From contig NZ_BMNG01000017.1 of the NCBI RefSeq assembly GCF_014646335.1, positions 62,001 through 126,000 on the forward strand: DNA of 64,000 nt, in the 5' to 3' direction. The translations under genes were made by a program, and so were the position numbers. The DNA is from Streptomyces lasiicapitis (GTDB lineage Bacteria > Actinomycetota > Actinomycetes > Streptomycetales > Streptomycetaceae). Shown piece by piece: positions 26,478-35,234 of this stretch. The notes under the pieces are model-generated. The model was not told where the DNA came from. It worked only from the letters and a program-made list of their open reading frames with translations, and searched no databases. Numbering within the stretch: the stretch's first letter is position 1; the number at the start of each line of letters is the position of its first letter.

Positions 26478-27406
26478 CGGCGACCGAGAGCACGCCGGGC
26501 GCGCCGCACGTGCCGGACTCCCTGGACACCGTCGAGACGGGCCCGGGGGAGGGCCCGGCCGAGCGCGCCACCGCCCCCGGGTACCGCGCGGGGCGCACCC
26601 TGCCCCTGCGCGTGGAGGCGGTCCGCCAGCTCAAGCGGCGGCGCACGCTGGTGATGGGCGGCGTGCTCGCGCTGCTCCCGTTCGTGCTCCTTATCGCGTT
26701 CGCCGTCGCCGGTTCGCCGGGCGGGCGCAACGGCGAGGTCACGCTGATGGACACGGCCACGGCGTCGGGGGCCAACTTCGCCGCCACCTGCCTGTTCGTC
26801 TCGGCGGGCTTCCTCCTGGTGATCCCCGTCGCGCTGTTCTGCGGGGACACCGTCGCCTCCGAAGCGGGCTGGTCCAGCCTGCGCTATCTGCTCGCCGCGC
26901 CCGTGCCACGGGCCCGGCTGCTGTGGTCCAAGCTCGCCGTCGCGCTCGGCATGAGCGCCGCCGCGATGGTGCTGCTGCCCCTGGTCGCGCTCGCGGCCGG
27001 CACGGCGGCGTACGGCTGGGGGCCGCTGGAGATCCCCACCGGCGGCACGCTCGAAGCGGGCACGGCGGCCCAGCGCCTCGCCGTCGTCGTGGCGTACGTC
27101 TTCGTGTCCCAACTGGTCACCGCGGGGCTCGCGTTCTGGCTGTCCACGAAGACCGACGCCCCGCTGGGCGCGGTCGGCGGCGCCGTCGGCCTCACCATCG
27201 CGGGGAACGTCCTGGACGCCGTGACGGCCCTCGGGAGCTGGCGCGACTTCCTTCCCGCGCACTGGCAGTTCGCCTGGGCCGACGTGTTCCAGCCGACACC
27301 GGAGTGGGGCGGCATGATCCAGGGCTCGGCGATCTCGGTGACGTACGCGTTGGTGCTGTTCGCGCTGGCGTTCCGGGGGTTCTCGCGGAAGGACGTGGTG
27401 TCCTAG
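26474..27406 (+). CDS. ABC-2 type permease partner of the hydrolase-ABC fusion
   Basis: 310-residue membrane protein with about six hydrophobic segments, the first at VMGGVLALLPFVLLIAFAVA and the conserved ABC-2 feature CGDTVASEAGWSSLRYLLAA then PVPRARLLWSKLAVALGMSA. The N-terminal 50 residues are a disordered Glu/Pro/Gly-rich cytoplasmic tail. ATG 26474 overlaps the fusion's stop (ATGA), so the two form one exporter unit. The stop codon lies inside a short tandem repeat. Confidence 0.9.
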   Translation: MTATESTPGAPHVPDSLDTVETGPGEGPAERATAPGYRAGRTLPLRVEAVRQLKRRRTLVMGGVLALLPFVLLIAFAVAGSPGGRNGEVTLMDTATASGANFAATCLFVSAGFLLVIPVALFCGDTVASEAGWSSLRYLLAAPVPRARLLWSKLAVALGMSAAAMVLLPLVALAAGTAAYGWGPLEIPTGGTLEAGTAAQRLAVVVAYVFVSQLVTAGLAFWLSTKTDAPLGAVGGAVGLTIAGNVLDAVTALGSWRDFLPAHWQFAWADVFQPTPEWGGMIQGSAISVTYALVLFALAFRGFSRKDVVS

Positions 27407-27448
27407 CGGAAGGGCGCGGTGTCCTAGCGGGGACGAGGTGTCCCAGGG
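27386..27448. repeat. 21-bp tandem repeat across the permease stop codon
   Basis: Unit CGGAAGGACGTGGTGTCCTAG at 27386-27406 is followed by a copy with two changes at 27407-27427 and a degenerate third copy at 27428-27448. The first copy encodes the last residues and the TAG stop of the permease; the second repeats the stop out of use. It looks like a recent slippage duplication. Confidence 0.75.
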
Positions 27449-27603
27449 GGCACGCGGGCGCGTGCGGGCCGGGAGGCCGGAACCTCAACCTCCGGCCGCC
27501 GTGGCCGACTTGAGACCCTTCCGCAACGTACGGGACCGATCGTCCGGGGCCCCTCCGCCGTCACAGTCACGAGTGCCGACGAGACGAGCTGAGGGGCCGA
27601 TCC

Positions 27604-29217
27604 ATGGGACGTACGCCTTTCCCACGCATACGCAGCCGACGTACCGGACTTGGACACCGGCGACGGCGCCGTCCAGGGCTGGGGATCGCGGCGGCTGCTC
27701 TGGCGGGCGGCATGCTGCTCGCGGGCTGCAGCGGCGGCGGGAGCGACGGCGGCGGCCGGGCGGCGAGCAAGGAGCGCGCGTCCGACGCCCTGCCCGCCCC
27801 CGACAACCCCCGCCACAACGTCCCCGCCCCGGCCCCCGACGGCGCGCAGGGCGAACAGGACGGCGCCCGCCGCGACATCGCCCCCGAACCGGGCCCCGCC
27901 GATCTGCTCTCCACCTTCGCGCTGGACGTCGACACCGCCTCGTACGGCTTCGCGCGCCGCACCCTCGACCAGGGCCGCCTGCCCGACCCGTCGACGGTGC
28001 GGCCCGAGGAGTTCGTGAACAGCTTCCGGCAGGACTACCCCAAGCCCGACGGCGACGGCTTCTCCGTGACCGTGGACGGCGCCCGTACCCGCGCCGACGG
28101 CTGGTCGCTCGTGCGCGTCGGCCTCGCGACCCGCCCGGAAGCGGAACGGAGCGAACGCCCGCCCGCCGCGCTCACCTTCGTCATCGACATCTCCGGCTCC
28201 ATGGCCGAGACGGGCCGCCTCGACCTGGTCAGGAAGTCCCTCGGCGTCATGACCGATCAGCTGCGCGACGACGACTCGGTCGCCCTGGTCACCTTCAGCG
28301 ACCGCGCCGAGACCGTCCTGCCCATGACCCGGATCGGCGACAGCCGCGACCGCGTGCACGCCGCCGTCGACAAGCTGCGCCCCACCAGCTCCACCAACGT
28401 GGAGGCGGGCATCATCACCGGCTACGAGACCGCCGTCCGCGGCCTGCGCGAAGGCGCCACCAACCGTGTCGTGCTGCTCTCGGACGCCCTCGCCAACACC
28501 GGCGACACCAGCGCCGACGGCATCCTGCGCCGCGTCGAGGAGGCCCGCCGCACACACGGCCTCACGCTGTTCGGCGTTGGCGTCGGCAGCGACTACGGGG
28601 ACGCCCTGATGGAGCGGCTCGCCGACCGCGGCGACGGCCACACCACCTACGTCGCCGACGAGGAGGACGCCCGCGAGGTGTTCTGCGAGCGACTGCCCGC
28701 CAACATCGACCTGCGCGCCCGCGACGCCAAGGCACAGGTGTCCTTCGACCCCGACACGGTCGAACGGTTCCGGCTCATCGGATACGACAACAGGCGGGTC
28801 GCCGACGACGACTTCCGCGACGACCGCGTGGACGGCGGGGAGGTCGGGCCCGGCCACACCGTGACGGCGCTGTACGCGGTGCGCACGAAGCCCGGCGCGG
28901 GTGGCCTCGTGGCCACGGTGCGGGTGCGCTGGCTCGACCCCGATAGTCGTGCCCCCGACGAGGCGTCGGCTGACGTGGGCGTGGACGCCCTCGACCGCCC
29001 GCTGAGCGAGTCCGACTCCGGCCTTCAGGTGGCCGCCACGGCTGCCTACTTCGCAGAGGACCTGCGTACCGCGTACGACCCGCTGCCCGGCGCCCCGGCC
29101 CCCGCCGAACTGGAACGCCACGCAGCGGCTCTGGCGTTCACGACAGGGGACAAGGCCGTGACCGACCTCGCGAACAGCATCCGCCGGGCGAACGCACTGC
29201 GAGGCCGCGCCCCTTAG
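27604..29217 (+). CDS. VWA-domain lipoprotein, YfbK-like (VWA + DUF3520)
   Basis: 537-residue secreted lipoprotein. The signal peptide has an Arg-rich N-terminus, a hydrophobic core and the lipobox LLAGC with lipidated C42, followed by a Gly/Ser linker. An N-terminal accessory domain (DVDTASYGFARRTLDQGRLP, EEFVNSFRQDYP) precedes the von Willebrand A domain, whose metal site DISGSMAETG starts at D195 and continues with SSTNVEAGI and VLLSDALANTGDT. The C-terminal ~180 residues match the DUF3520 type that accompanies this family. It acts at the outer face of the membrane; partners are unknown. Its stop overlaps the convergent glycosyltransferase gene by 4 bp. ATG 27604 follows a leader of about 200 bp. 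Confidence 0.88.
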   Translation: MGRTPFPRIRSRRTGLGHRRRRRPGLGIAAAALAGGMLLAGCSGGGSDGGGRAASKERASDALPAPDNPRHNVPAPAPDGAQGEQDGARRDIAPEPGPADLLSTFALDVDTASYGFARRTLDQGRLPDPSTVRPEEFVNSFRQDYPKPDGDGFSVTVDGARTRADGWSLVRVGLATRPEAERSERPPAALTFVIDISGSMAETGRLDLVRKSLGVMTDQLRDDDSVALVTFSDRAETVLPMTRIGDSRDRVHAAVDKLRPTSSTNVEAGIITGYETAVRGLREGATNRVVLLSDALANTGDTSADGILRRVEEARRTHGLTLFGVGVGSDYGDALMERLADRGDGHTTYVADEEDAREVFCERLPANIDLRARDAKAQVSFDPDTVERFRLIGYDNRRVADDDFRDDRVDGGEVGPGHTVTALYAVRTKPGAGGLVATVRVRWLDPDSRAPDEASADVGVDALDRPLSESDSGLQVAATAAYFAEDLRTAYDPLPGAPAPAELERHAAALAFTTGDKAVTDLANSIRRANALRGRAP

Positions 29218-31001
29218 GGGGCCTCCACGCCGCACAACTCCCGCTCCGCCCGGACGGGGTCGTTGGGAAAGCGGAACGACGTCCGCTCCAAGGCACCGGC
29301 GACATTGTGGAGGAAACGCCCCGCCGTGAGCGGCGCCCGCGTGGCGGAGCGGAGCTCGGCGAGGGCCCCGCAGTTGAGGGCGCGCCGGGCGGCGGCCACC
29401 CGGGCGGAATCCATCTCAGCCGGCGGCACGCCCCTGCCGCGGTCGGCGAAGAGCCATTCGTCCGGCAGCCACTTGTCGTGGCCGACGCGGGCGTGCGCGA
29501 TGCGCTGGGAGTGGGCGGCCAGCGGGTAGGCGAGGCCGATCGGGTCGAGGGCGGCGCCGTCGAGGGGGACGACGGTGCCGTTGAGGCCGAGGGTCGCGTA
29601 GAAGCCGGTCACCGAGGGCGAGGCGGTGGCCACGCGGGTGCGGGAGAGGAACAGCGCGGACCCACCGTCCCGCCCGGCCGCGCGCACCTCGCGCGCGTAC
29701 GCGGCGTTCTCCCGGAAGCCCCCGAAGGTGTGGTGCACGGGGTGCGCGGCGGCGTTCTGCCGTACGTACACACCGCGTTCGTCCGCGATGCCGCCGGGCC
29801 CGATCCGCCCCTCGTACCCGATCCGCAGCACGGCGGCGCACACGACGGCCCACACCCCGACACCCACGACGGCCGCCGTCCACGCGCGCGTGGCGGGCAC
29901 CAGGAACACCGGGAGCACCATCAGGAACAGCCCCGGCAGGAACATCCGGGCGTGCATGAAGTCCCCGCCGACCTTGATGACGTACGCCCAGCAGAGCGCC
30001 CCCGCGAGGACGGGAGCGAGCACGGGGACGAGCGTGCCGCCGGAGGCCCCGGCGGACGTGGCTCGCCCCGCGGGCAGTACGAGCGGAAGCACCGCGGGCA
30101 CCACCGCCGCGACGACCAACACCGCGGGCACCCACAGCAGATAGGGCCCGGCGAAGTCACCGAGGTAGTGCAGCCCCCGCCCCCACAGGCTCCGCGAGGC
30201 CTCCTTGGTGACGCCGGGCAGCGGCATCAGGTGTCCGTAGTAGCCGACGCGGAAGATCTCGTACGCGACGGGGAGCGCGCCCGCCGTGGCGGCACCGGCC
30301 AGCGTGGCGCGCCGGGAGGGGCGCGCGATCAGCCACTGCGCGCCCAGGAACACGGCGGAGACCAGCGCGAGATCGGGCCGTACGAGCGGCCCGAGGCCGA
30401 TGACGAAGGCGGTGGCCAGCGAGCGGGGCCGCGCGACGAGCAGCAGCCAGGCGCCACCGATCCAGCAGGTGGCGAGCCCCGTCTCCAGGCCCGAGGTGGC
30501 GAAGTCCCAGACGGGCGGCAGGGCGAGCGGGACGAGGGCGCCGAGAGGCAGGAGGAGGCGGCCGCCGCCCCCGGAGTGCGGCCGCGCGCCGCCACCGCCA
30601 CCGCCGTGCAGGCGGACCGCCCCCCAAGCCGCGAGCGCGAACCCCGCCGCCGTGAGCAGCAGCCCGCCGTACACCGCCGCGGAGGCGACGTCCGCGCCCG
30701 GAAGACCCGCGAGCACCAGCAGCCACTGCCACAGCGTCCCGGTGGACGACTCGGCGCGTTCGCCCGCGTTGAACACCGGGCCGTTGCCCGCGAGGATCTG
30801 CCGGACGGTGCGGACGTAGATGTGCCCGTCGTCGGACATCCAGCGCCGCTGGAACCCGGCGACGAGGACCACCAGCGCCGGCGCCAGACACAGCGCGGCC
30901 CGCAAGTGCGGCCGGGCGGCGGCGAGTTGGCCTCCCAGGCGCACGGCGGCCGGTCCGGCGGGCGCGCCGGAGGGGCGGGCAGGGGTGCGTGTAGAAGTCA
31001 T
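29214..31001 (-). CDS. GT-C family membrane glycosyltransferase, AftB/ZomB-like
   Basis: 595-residue protein with an N-terminal ~390-residue multispanning region and a C-terminal extracytoplasmic domain. The first external loop has the GT-C acidic pair in WMSDDGHIYVRTVRQILAG followed by PVFNAGERAESSTGTLWQWL, the pattern of mycobacterial arabinofuranosyltransferase AftB and related ZomB proteins. Such enzymes use polyprenyl-phosphate sugars outside the membrane. The acceptor and sugar in this organism are unknown; Streptomyces has no mycobacterial arabinogalactan. Two Gly-rich loops (GGGGGGARPHSGGGG) interrupt the membrane region. ATG 31001; a methyltransferase gene lies 43 bp upstream on the same strand. 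Confidence 0.82.
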   Translation of the reverse strand: MTSTRTPARPSGAPAGPAAVRLGGQLAAARPHLRAALCLAPALVVLVAGFQRRWMSDDGHIYVRTVRQILAGNGPVFNAGERAESSTGTLWQWLLVLAGLPGADVASAAVYGGLLLTAAGFALAAWGAVRLHGGGGGGARPHSGGGGRLLLPLGALVPLALPPVWDFATSGLETGLATCWIGGAWLLLVARPRSLATAFVIGLGPLVRPDLALVSAVFLGAQWLIARPSRRATLAGAATAGALPVAYEIFRVGYYGHLMPLPGVTKEASRSLWGRGLHYLGDFAGPYLLWVPAVLVVAAVVPAVLPLVLPAGRATSAGASGGTLVPVLAPVLAGALCWAYVIKVGGDFMHARMFLPGLFLMVLPVFLVPATRAWTAAVVGVGVWAVVCAAVLRIGYEGRIGPGGIADERGVYVRQNAAAHPVHHTFGGFRENAAYAREVRAAGRDGGSALFLSRTRVATASPSVTGFYATLGLNGTVVPLDGAALDPIGLAYPLAAHSQRIAHARVGHDKWLPDEWLFADRGRGVPPAEMDSARVAAARRALNCGALAELRSATRAPLTAGRFLHNVAGALERTSFRFPNDPVRAERELCGVEAP

Positions 31002-31044
31002 GCACCGTACTTCGGCGCAGGTCAGGGGCGGCTTGAACGGTGGG

Positions 31045-31821
31045 CTAACGCCGCGAGTAGAGGTGGAAGAGCCCGTTGTCGCTCACGTACGCCGCACGGA
31101 AGCCGCACTCTTCAAGGAGGTCGAGCGCCCGGTCCTGCGGGTAGGTGCGGTACTCGCAGCGCTGGTGGGCCTCCAGGTGTCCGTCCTGCCGCCTGACGTA
31201 GTAGTCCTTGAGGTAGTGGTTCTCGCCAAGGCGCCGGATCGTCTGGCTGTAGACCAGGCCGCCCGGCAGGTCGCGCGCGTAGTCGCGGTGGGCGGCCTGC
31301 CTGGTGAGCAGGAGGATGCCGCCGGGCCTGAGCGCGGCGTGGACGTTGCGGAGCCCCCGGATGTTGTCCTCGTCCGCGACGAGGTGGCTGCACAGCAGGA
31401 CGGAATCCCTGTCGCCGTCGTCCGGGTCGGGCGTGTGGTACCAGACCCCGCCGACGGCGAAGGCGGCGTCGAAGCCCGAGGTCGTCCCCGTGCCCGTACC
31501 CATGGCCTCGCTGTCTCCGCTGTCACTGTCCATGTGCAGGATGTCCTGCTGGACGAAGCGGGCCCGCCCGCCCACGCGGGCGCGGGCCTGGGCCAGCATG
31601 CTCTCGGTGTGGTCGATGCCGGTGATGTCCGGGGCGGGCCCGTCGCCGGCGAGCTCCAGGATCTTCTCGACGACCAGGCCGGTGCCCGTGCCGAGCTCCA
31701 GGAGGCGGGGGCGGTCCTGGAGGAGTTCGAGGAGGGTGCGGGCGTAGTCGTCGTAGTCGTAGTAGCCCGACGTCATGATCTGGTCGTAGTGGCCTGAGAG
31801 TTCCGTGTACGAGTTGACCAT
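31045..31821 (-). CDS. SAM-dependent methyltransferase
   Basis: 258-residue class I methyltransferase. Motif I is RLLELGTGTGLVVEKILE (near residue 42), with GIDHTESMLAQARAR as motif II region and LRPGGILLLTRQ after it; YYDYDDYARTLLELL precedes the fold. ATG 31821 is chosen because residues upstream of it show no similarity; there is no ribosome binding site, but TACCGT sits 7 bases before the ATG, the spacing of a -10 box for a leaderless transcript, which is common in Streptomyces. Substrate unknown. It probably heads a two-gene unit with the GT-C gene. Confidence 0.8.
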   Translation of the reverse strand: MVNSYTELSGHYDQIMTSGYYDYDDYARTLLELLQDRPRLLELGTGTGLVVEKILELAGDGPAPDITGIDHTESMLAQARARVGGRARFVQQDILHMDSDSGDSEAMGTGTGTTSGFDAAFAVGGVWYHTPDPDDGDRDSVLLCSHLVADEDNIRGLRNVHAALRPGGILLLTRQAAHRDYARDLPGGLVYSQTIRRLGENHYLKDYYVRRQDGHLEAHQRCEYRTYPQDRALDLLEECGFRAAYVSDNGLFHLYSRR

Positions 31822-31940
31822 GGGTGGGACGGTAGCGAGCGGGTGAGGCTGTTGCCAGAGTGCCTCTTGAGCCCCGCGAGAGGTCTGGTACGGGCCCCGC
31901 ACGCGCCCCGGGCTTCTTCTGCGCGAACCATTGAACTTTC

Positions 31941-31971
31941 CTTACGCGTCGGTAAGTTGACGATTACGTAA
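31941..31971. promoter_or_regulatory. TetR-type operator-like inverted repeat upstream of the acyl-CoA ligase
   Basis: CTTAC (31941-31945) and GTAAG (31952-31956) enclose GCGTCG, and a second palindrome TTACGTAA (31964-31971) follows immediately. The CTTAC-N6-GTAAG form resembles sites of TetR-family regulators that control fatty acid genes in actinobacteria. It lies 40-70 bp before the ligase start. No such regulator gene is adjacent. Confidence 0.55.
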
Positions 31972-32010
31972 GGATCCGGGACCGCGCGAGCCGACGAACC
32001 GGGAGCCGTC

Positions 32011-33942
32011 ATGGGGGTACGCAAGGACCTGAAGCAGGCGCGACGCCGCAGTGATCTGGCGGACCGCGCCAAGGTCGAGATCGTCAGGGACGAGCACGGC
32101 GTCGTACGGGAGGCCCGCACCCCCGCGCTTGCCGCCCCCGCGACCCGCGCGAGCACCGCCGACATCCCCTTCACCAACGCCGCCGAGGCCCCCGAGGCCG
32201 TCGTCGTGCGCCGCAAGGAGGGGGGCGAGTGGCGTCCCGTCACGGCCACCGTCTTCGCCCGCGAGGTCTCCGCGGCGGCGAAGGGCCTGATCGCGGCGGG
32301 CCTCGAACCCGGCGGCCGGGTCGCCCTGATGTCCCGTACGCGCTACGAATGGGCGGTCCTGGACTTCGCGATCTGGGCGGCGGGCGGCCAGACCGTGCCC
32401 GTCTACCCGACGTCGTCCGCCGAGCAGATCGAGTGGATCGCGCGGGACTCCGGCGCCCGGCTCCTCATCGCCGAGACCGCGGAGAACGCCGCGACGGCGC
32501 GCCGCGCGGTCGCGGACCTCGACGCGCCCCCCGCCGTGTCGGTCATCGACGACGGCGCGGTCCTCGAACTGGCCGAGCGCGGGCGGGAAGTGAGCGACGC
32601 GGAGGTCACCGAGCGCCGCGCGGCCCTCACGCCCGACTCCGTCGCCACCATCTGCTACACCTCCGGAACCACCGGCAAACCCAAGGGCTGCGTCCTCACG
32701 CACGGCAACCTGCACGCCGAGGCCTCGAACACCGTCGAGCTGATGCACCCGGTCTTCAAGGAGATCACGGGCCAGACCGCGTCGACCCTGCTGTTCCTGC
32801 CGCTGGCCCACATCCTGGGCCGCAGCATCCAGATCGCCTGCATGCTCGCCCGCATCGAGCTGGGCCACTGCCCGAGCATCAGGCCGGACGACCTCCGCCC
32901 CGAACTGCGGTCCTTCAGGCCGACGTTCGTCGTCGGCGTGCCGTACCTCTTCGAGCGGATCCACGACACCGGGCGCGCGACCGCCGAGAAGATCGGCCGC
33001 GGCGCCTCCTTCGACCGCGCCGACCGCATCGGCGTGCGCTTCGCGGAGGCGTACCTGAACAAGTTCCTGGGGCGCGGCCCGGGTCCGTCCCCGGGGCTCT
33101 ATCTCGGCTGGGCGCTGTACGAACTCCTCGTCTACCGCCGCATCCGCAAGGAGGTCGGCGGCCGCCTGCGCTACGCGATCAGCGGCGGCTCCCCGCTGGA
33201 CAAGCGCCGCAACCTCTTCTTCTACGGCGCCGGAATCGTCATCTACGAGGGCTACGGCCTGACGGAGACCACGGCGGCCGCCACCATCGTGCCGCCGCTC
33301 GGCCCGCGCCCCGGCACGGTCGGCCTGCCCGTGCCCGGTACGGCGGTGCGCATCGCGGACGACGGCGAGGTACTCATCAAGGGCGGCATCGTCTTCTCCT
33401 CGTACTGGAACAACAAGGAGGCCACCGACGCCGTCCTGGCCGGCGACTCCGGCGGCGCCTGGCTCGCGACCGGCGACCTCGGGGCCCTCGACGACGACGG
33501 CTATCTCACCATCACCGGCCGCAAGAAGGACATCCTCGTCACCTCCGGCGGCAAGAACGTCTCACCCGCCGTCCTGGAGGACCGCCTGCGCGGCCGCCCG
33601 CTCATCGGCCAGTGCATCGTCGTCGGCGACAACCGTCCGTACGTCGCCGCCCTCATCACCCTCGAACCGGAGGCCGTCCAGCACTGGCTCTCCGTGCGCA
33701 AGCGCCCCACGGACACCCCGCTGTCCGCCCTGTGCCGCGACCCGAAACTCCTCGAAGACGTCCAGAAGGCCGTGGACTACACGAACGAGGCGGTGTCGCG
33801 GGCGGAGTCGATCCGCGAATTCGTGATCGTGGAGGGCGAGTTCACGGAGGGCAACGGGATGCTCACGCCGTCGATGAAGCTGAAGCGGGGGGCTGTGGTG
33901 GCGGCGTACGCGGAGGAGATCGAGGGCTTGTACCGCCGCTAA
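32011..33942 (+). CDS. fadD: Long-chain acyl-CoA ligase (AMP-forming), FadD-like
   Basis: 643-residue ANL-superfamily enzyme that activates fatty acids to acyl-CoA via an acyl-adenylate. Motifs: ATP loop CYTSGTTGKPKGCVLTHGNL near residue 216, the linker/gate LLFLPLAHILGR, YEGYGLTETTAAATI (A5) near 412, WLATGDLGALDDDGYLTITG (A7/A8) and RKKDILVTSGGKNVSP. The length of over 600 residues and the LPLAH motif place it in the long-chain FadD15 subgroup. A disordered basic N-terminal stretch of about 25 residues precedes the fold. The stop overlaps the convergent MerR gene by 4 bp, and a TetR-type inverted repeat lies in the leader. Confidence 0.92.
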   Translation: MGVRKDLKQARRRSDLADRAKVEIVRDEHGVVREARTPALAAPATRASTADIPFTNAAEAPEAVVVRRKEGGEWRPVTATVFAREVSAAAKGLIAAGLEPGGRVALMSRTRYEWAVLDFAIWAAGGQTVPVYPTSSAEQIEWIARDSGARLLIAETAENAATARRAVADLDAPPAVSVIDDGAVLELAERGREVSDAEVTERRAALTPDSVATICYTSGTTGKPKGCVLTHGNLHAEASNTVELMHPVFKEITGQTASTLLFLPLAHILGRSIQIACMLARIELGHCPSIRPDDLRPELRSFRPTFVVGVPYLFERIHDTGRATAEKIGRGASFDRADRIGVRFAEAYLNKFLGRGPGPSPGLYLGWALYELLVYRRIRKEVGGRLRYAISGGSPLDKRRNLFFYGAGIVIYEGYGLTETTAAATIVPPLGPRPGTVGLPVPGTAVRIADDGEVLIKGGIVFSSYWNNKEATDAVLAGDSGGAWLATGDLGALDDDGYLTITGRKKDILVTSGGKNVSPAVLEDRLRGRPLIGQCIVVGDNRPYVAALITLEPEAVQHWLSVRKRPTDTPLSALCRDPKLLEDVQKAVDYTNEAVSRAESIREFVIVEGEFTEGNGMLTPSMKLKRGAVVAAYAEEIEGLYRR

Positions 33943-34613
33943 GGCAGGCCCTGGTCGCGGTAGCGCGCCGCCGCCTCCGATTCCTGGGCGAGGCGTCTGA
34001 GGGCCAGCAGGGCCGGTTCGAGGAGGAAGGTCAGCAGGACCGCGCGTTCGGCCTTCTCCAGGGGGTCGTCCGGGCCCTCGATCTGGTCGAGGTCCAGGGT
34101 GGCGGTGCGTTCGGCCAGGCGGGCGTAGGGGACGAGGTCGCGCCAGCCGCAGTCGAGGCCGAGGTTGCGCAGGGTGTTCAGGGTCTGGGTGACGGTCTTG
34201 CGGGCCGGGCTGAACTCGGTGACGTCCCAGCCGAGTTCGGCGACGAGGGCGTCGACGTCGGCGTCCTCGCCCTCGTCGTGGTCCTCGCCCCCGCCCCGGC
34301 CCTCGCCCCCGCCGGAGCCGGCTGGGCCGTTGCCGTCCGCACCCGGCCACACCCCGAAGACGAGCCCGAGCAGCTCGTACGTGTCGCCCTCCACCTCACC
34401 GAGGCTGCCCACGACCTCCTTGGCCGCGCTGACACTCAGCCCGCGCACGCTGATCAGCGCGCGGACCAGGCGGAGCCGCCGCAGATGCCCCTCGTCGTAC
34501 TCGGCCTGCGTCGCGGAGGTTGCCCGGCCGGGCGGCACCAGCCCCTCGCGCAGATAGAACTTGATCGTCGCGTTGGGCACCCCGCTGCGACGGCTCAACT
34601 CGGAGATACGCAC
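33939..34613 (-). CDS. MerR-family transcriptional regulator
   Basis: 224-residue regulator whose N-terminus VRISELSRRSGVPNATIKFY is the MerR winged HTH, followed by LREGLVPPGRATSATQAEYD and a dimerisation helix (LRRLRLVRALISVRGLSVSA). A Gly/Glu/Asp-rich insertion near residue 110 separates it from an alpha-helical C-terminal domain of about 90 residues. I start at GTG 34613, preceded by GGAGAAGGA; a longer frame adds 19 residues without similarity. No cysteine cluster for metal sensing is seen, so the ligand is likely a small molecule. The divergent neighbour (34732) shares a repeat-rich promoter with it and is the likely target. Confidence 0.87.
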   Translation of the reverse strand: MRISELSRRSGVPNATIKFYLREGLVPPGRATSATQAEYDEGHLRRLRLVRALISVRGLSVSAAKEVVGSLGEVEGDTYELLGLVFGVWPGADGNGPAGSGGGEGRGGGEDHDEGEDADVDALVAELGWDVTEFSPARKTVTQTLNTLRNLGLDCGWRDLVPYARLAERTATLDLDQIEGPDDPLEKAERAVLLTFLLEPALLALRRLAQESEAAARYRDQGLP

Positions 34614-34676
34614 CTGGTCCTTCTCCTGCTCCTGCGGTCGGTCGGCGATCGGGTGGCATTCGGGTGGCAATTAGAG

Positions 34677-34712
34677 AGTGCCACTGTCTAATATAGATAG
34701 TGCCACTCTCCA
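34677..34712. promoter_or_regulatory. Repeat-rich operator between MerR gene and its divergent partner
   Basis: AGTGCCACTGTCTA (34677-34690) and AGTGCCACTCTCCA (34699-34712) are direct repeats exactly 22 bp apart, and CTGTCTAATATAGATAG (34684-34700) is an inverted repeat between them. The AT-rich centre contains -10-like TAATAT. MerR regulators bind such dyads inside promoters, so this is a likely MerR site controlling both genes. Confidence 0.65.
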
Positions 34713-34731
34713 ACTAGGGATCGAGGATACC

Positions 34732-35145
34732 GTGCCGACCATTCCCTGGGTGACCCCGCACCAGGCGGCCCCCGACACCACCGCGTTCGTCATGGCCTCC
34801 CGCCTGGAGGTGAAGTCCCTCCGGCACGTCCCCCGCTTCTTCTGGAACTCGTACGCGGCCTGGAGGCAGGTGCGCTCCGCACCCGGCGCACTCGGCGCCT
34901 CCCTGGAGGCCCAGCTCTTCAAGGGCGTCTTCTACACACTCTCGGCCTGGGAGGACCGGAACGCCCTGTACGCGTACGCACGCACGGAGCCCCACAAGAC
35001 CGTCATGACGTCCCTGCGCCCCCTGATGCGGGCCTCCGTGTTCACGTTCTGGGAGGTGCCGGCGGGGGAGCTGCCGATCACGTGGCCGGACGCGAAGAGG
35101 CGCATCACGGAGGAGGCTTCGACAGTGATCGACGCCTGCGGCTGA
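34732..35145 (+). CDS. DUF3291-like monooxygenase-fold protein
   Basis: 137-residue protein of unknown function. ADTTAFVMASRLEV-like beta strand, SLRHVPRFFWNSYAAWRQV, GVFYTLSAWEDRNALYAY and SVFTFWEVP correspond to the dimeric ferredoxin-like fold of DUF3291/antibiotic-monooxygenase proteins. I start at GTG 34732 (VPTIPW), preceded by GAGGA; the upstream ATG at 34678 lies within the operator repeats. It is divergent from the MerR gene, which probably regulates it. Substrate and reaction unknown. Confidence 0.72.
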   Translation: MPTIPWVTPHQAAPDTTAFVMASRLEVKSLRHVPRFFWNSYAAWRQVRSAPGALGASLEAQLFKGVFYTLSAWEDRNALYAYARTEPHKTVMTSLRPLMRASVFTFWEVPAGELPITWPDAKRRITEEASTVIDACG

Positions 35146-35161
35146 GCACGGCTGCGTGGAG

Positions 35162-35234
35162 CGCCCCCGGCAGGACTCGAACCTGCGGCCAAGTGCTTAG
35201 AAGGCACCTGCTCTATCCACTGAGCTACGGGGGC
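35162..35234 (-). tRNA. tRNA-Arg (anticodon UCU)
   Basis: A complete 73-nt cloverleaf reads on the minus strand: acceptor arm GCCCCCG pairs with CGGGGGC, D arm GCTC...GAGC, anticodon loop CTTCTAA with anticodon TCT, variable loop, and T arm with the conserved TTCGAGT. Discriminator base is G; CCA is not encoded. It decodes AGA (and AGG), rare codons in Streptomyces. Confidence 0.95.

Noticed and set aside
31045..31902. Longer methyltransferase start at 31902
   Set aside because: The extra 27 residues show no similarity to methyltransferases and would place the start inside the shared promoter region.
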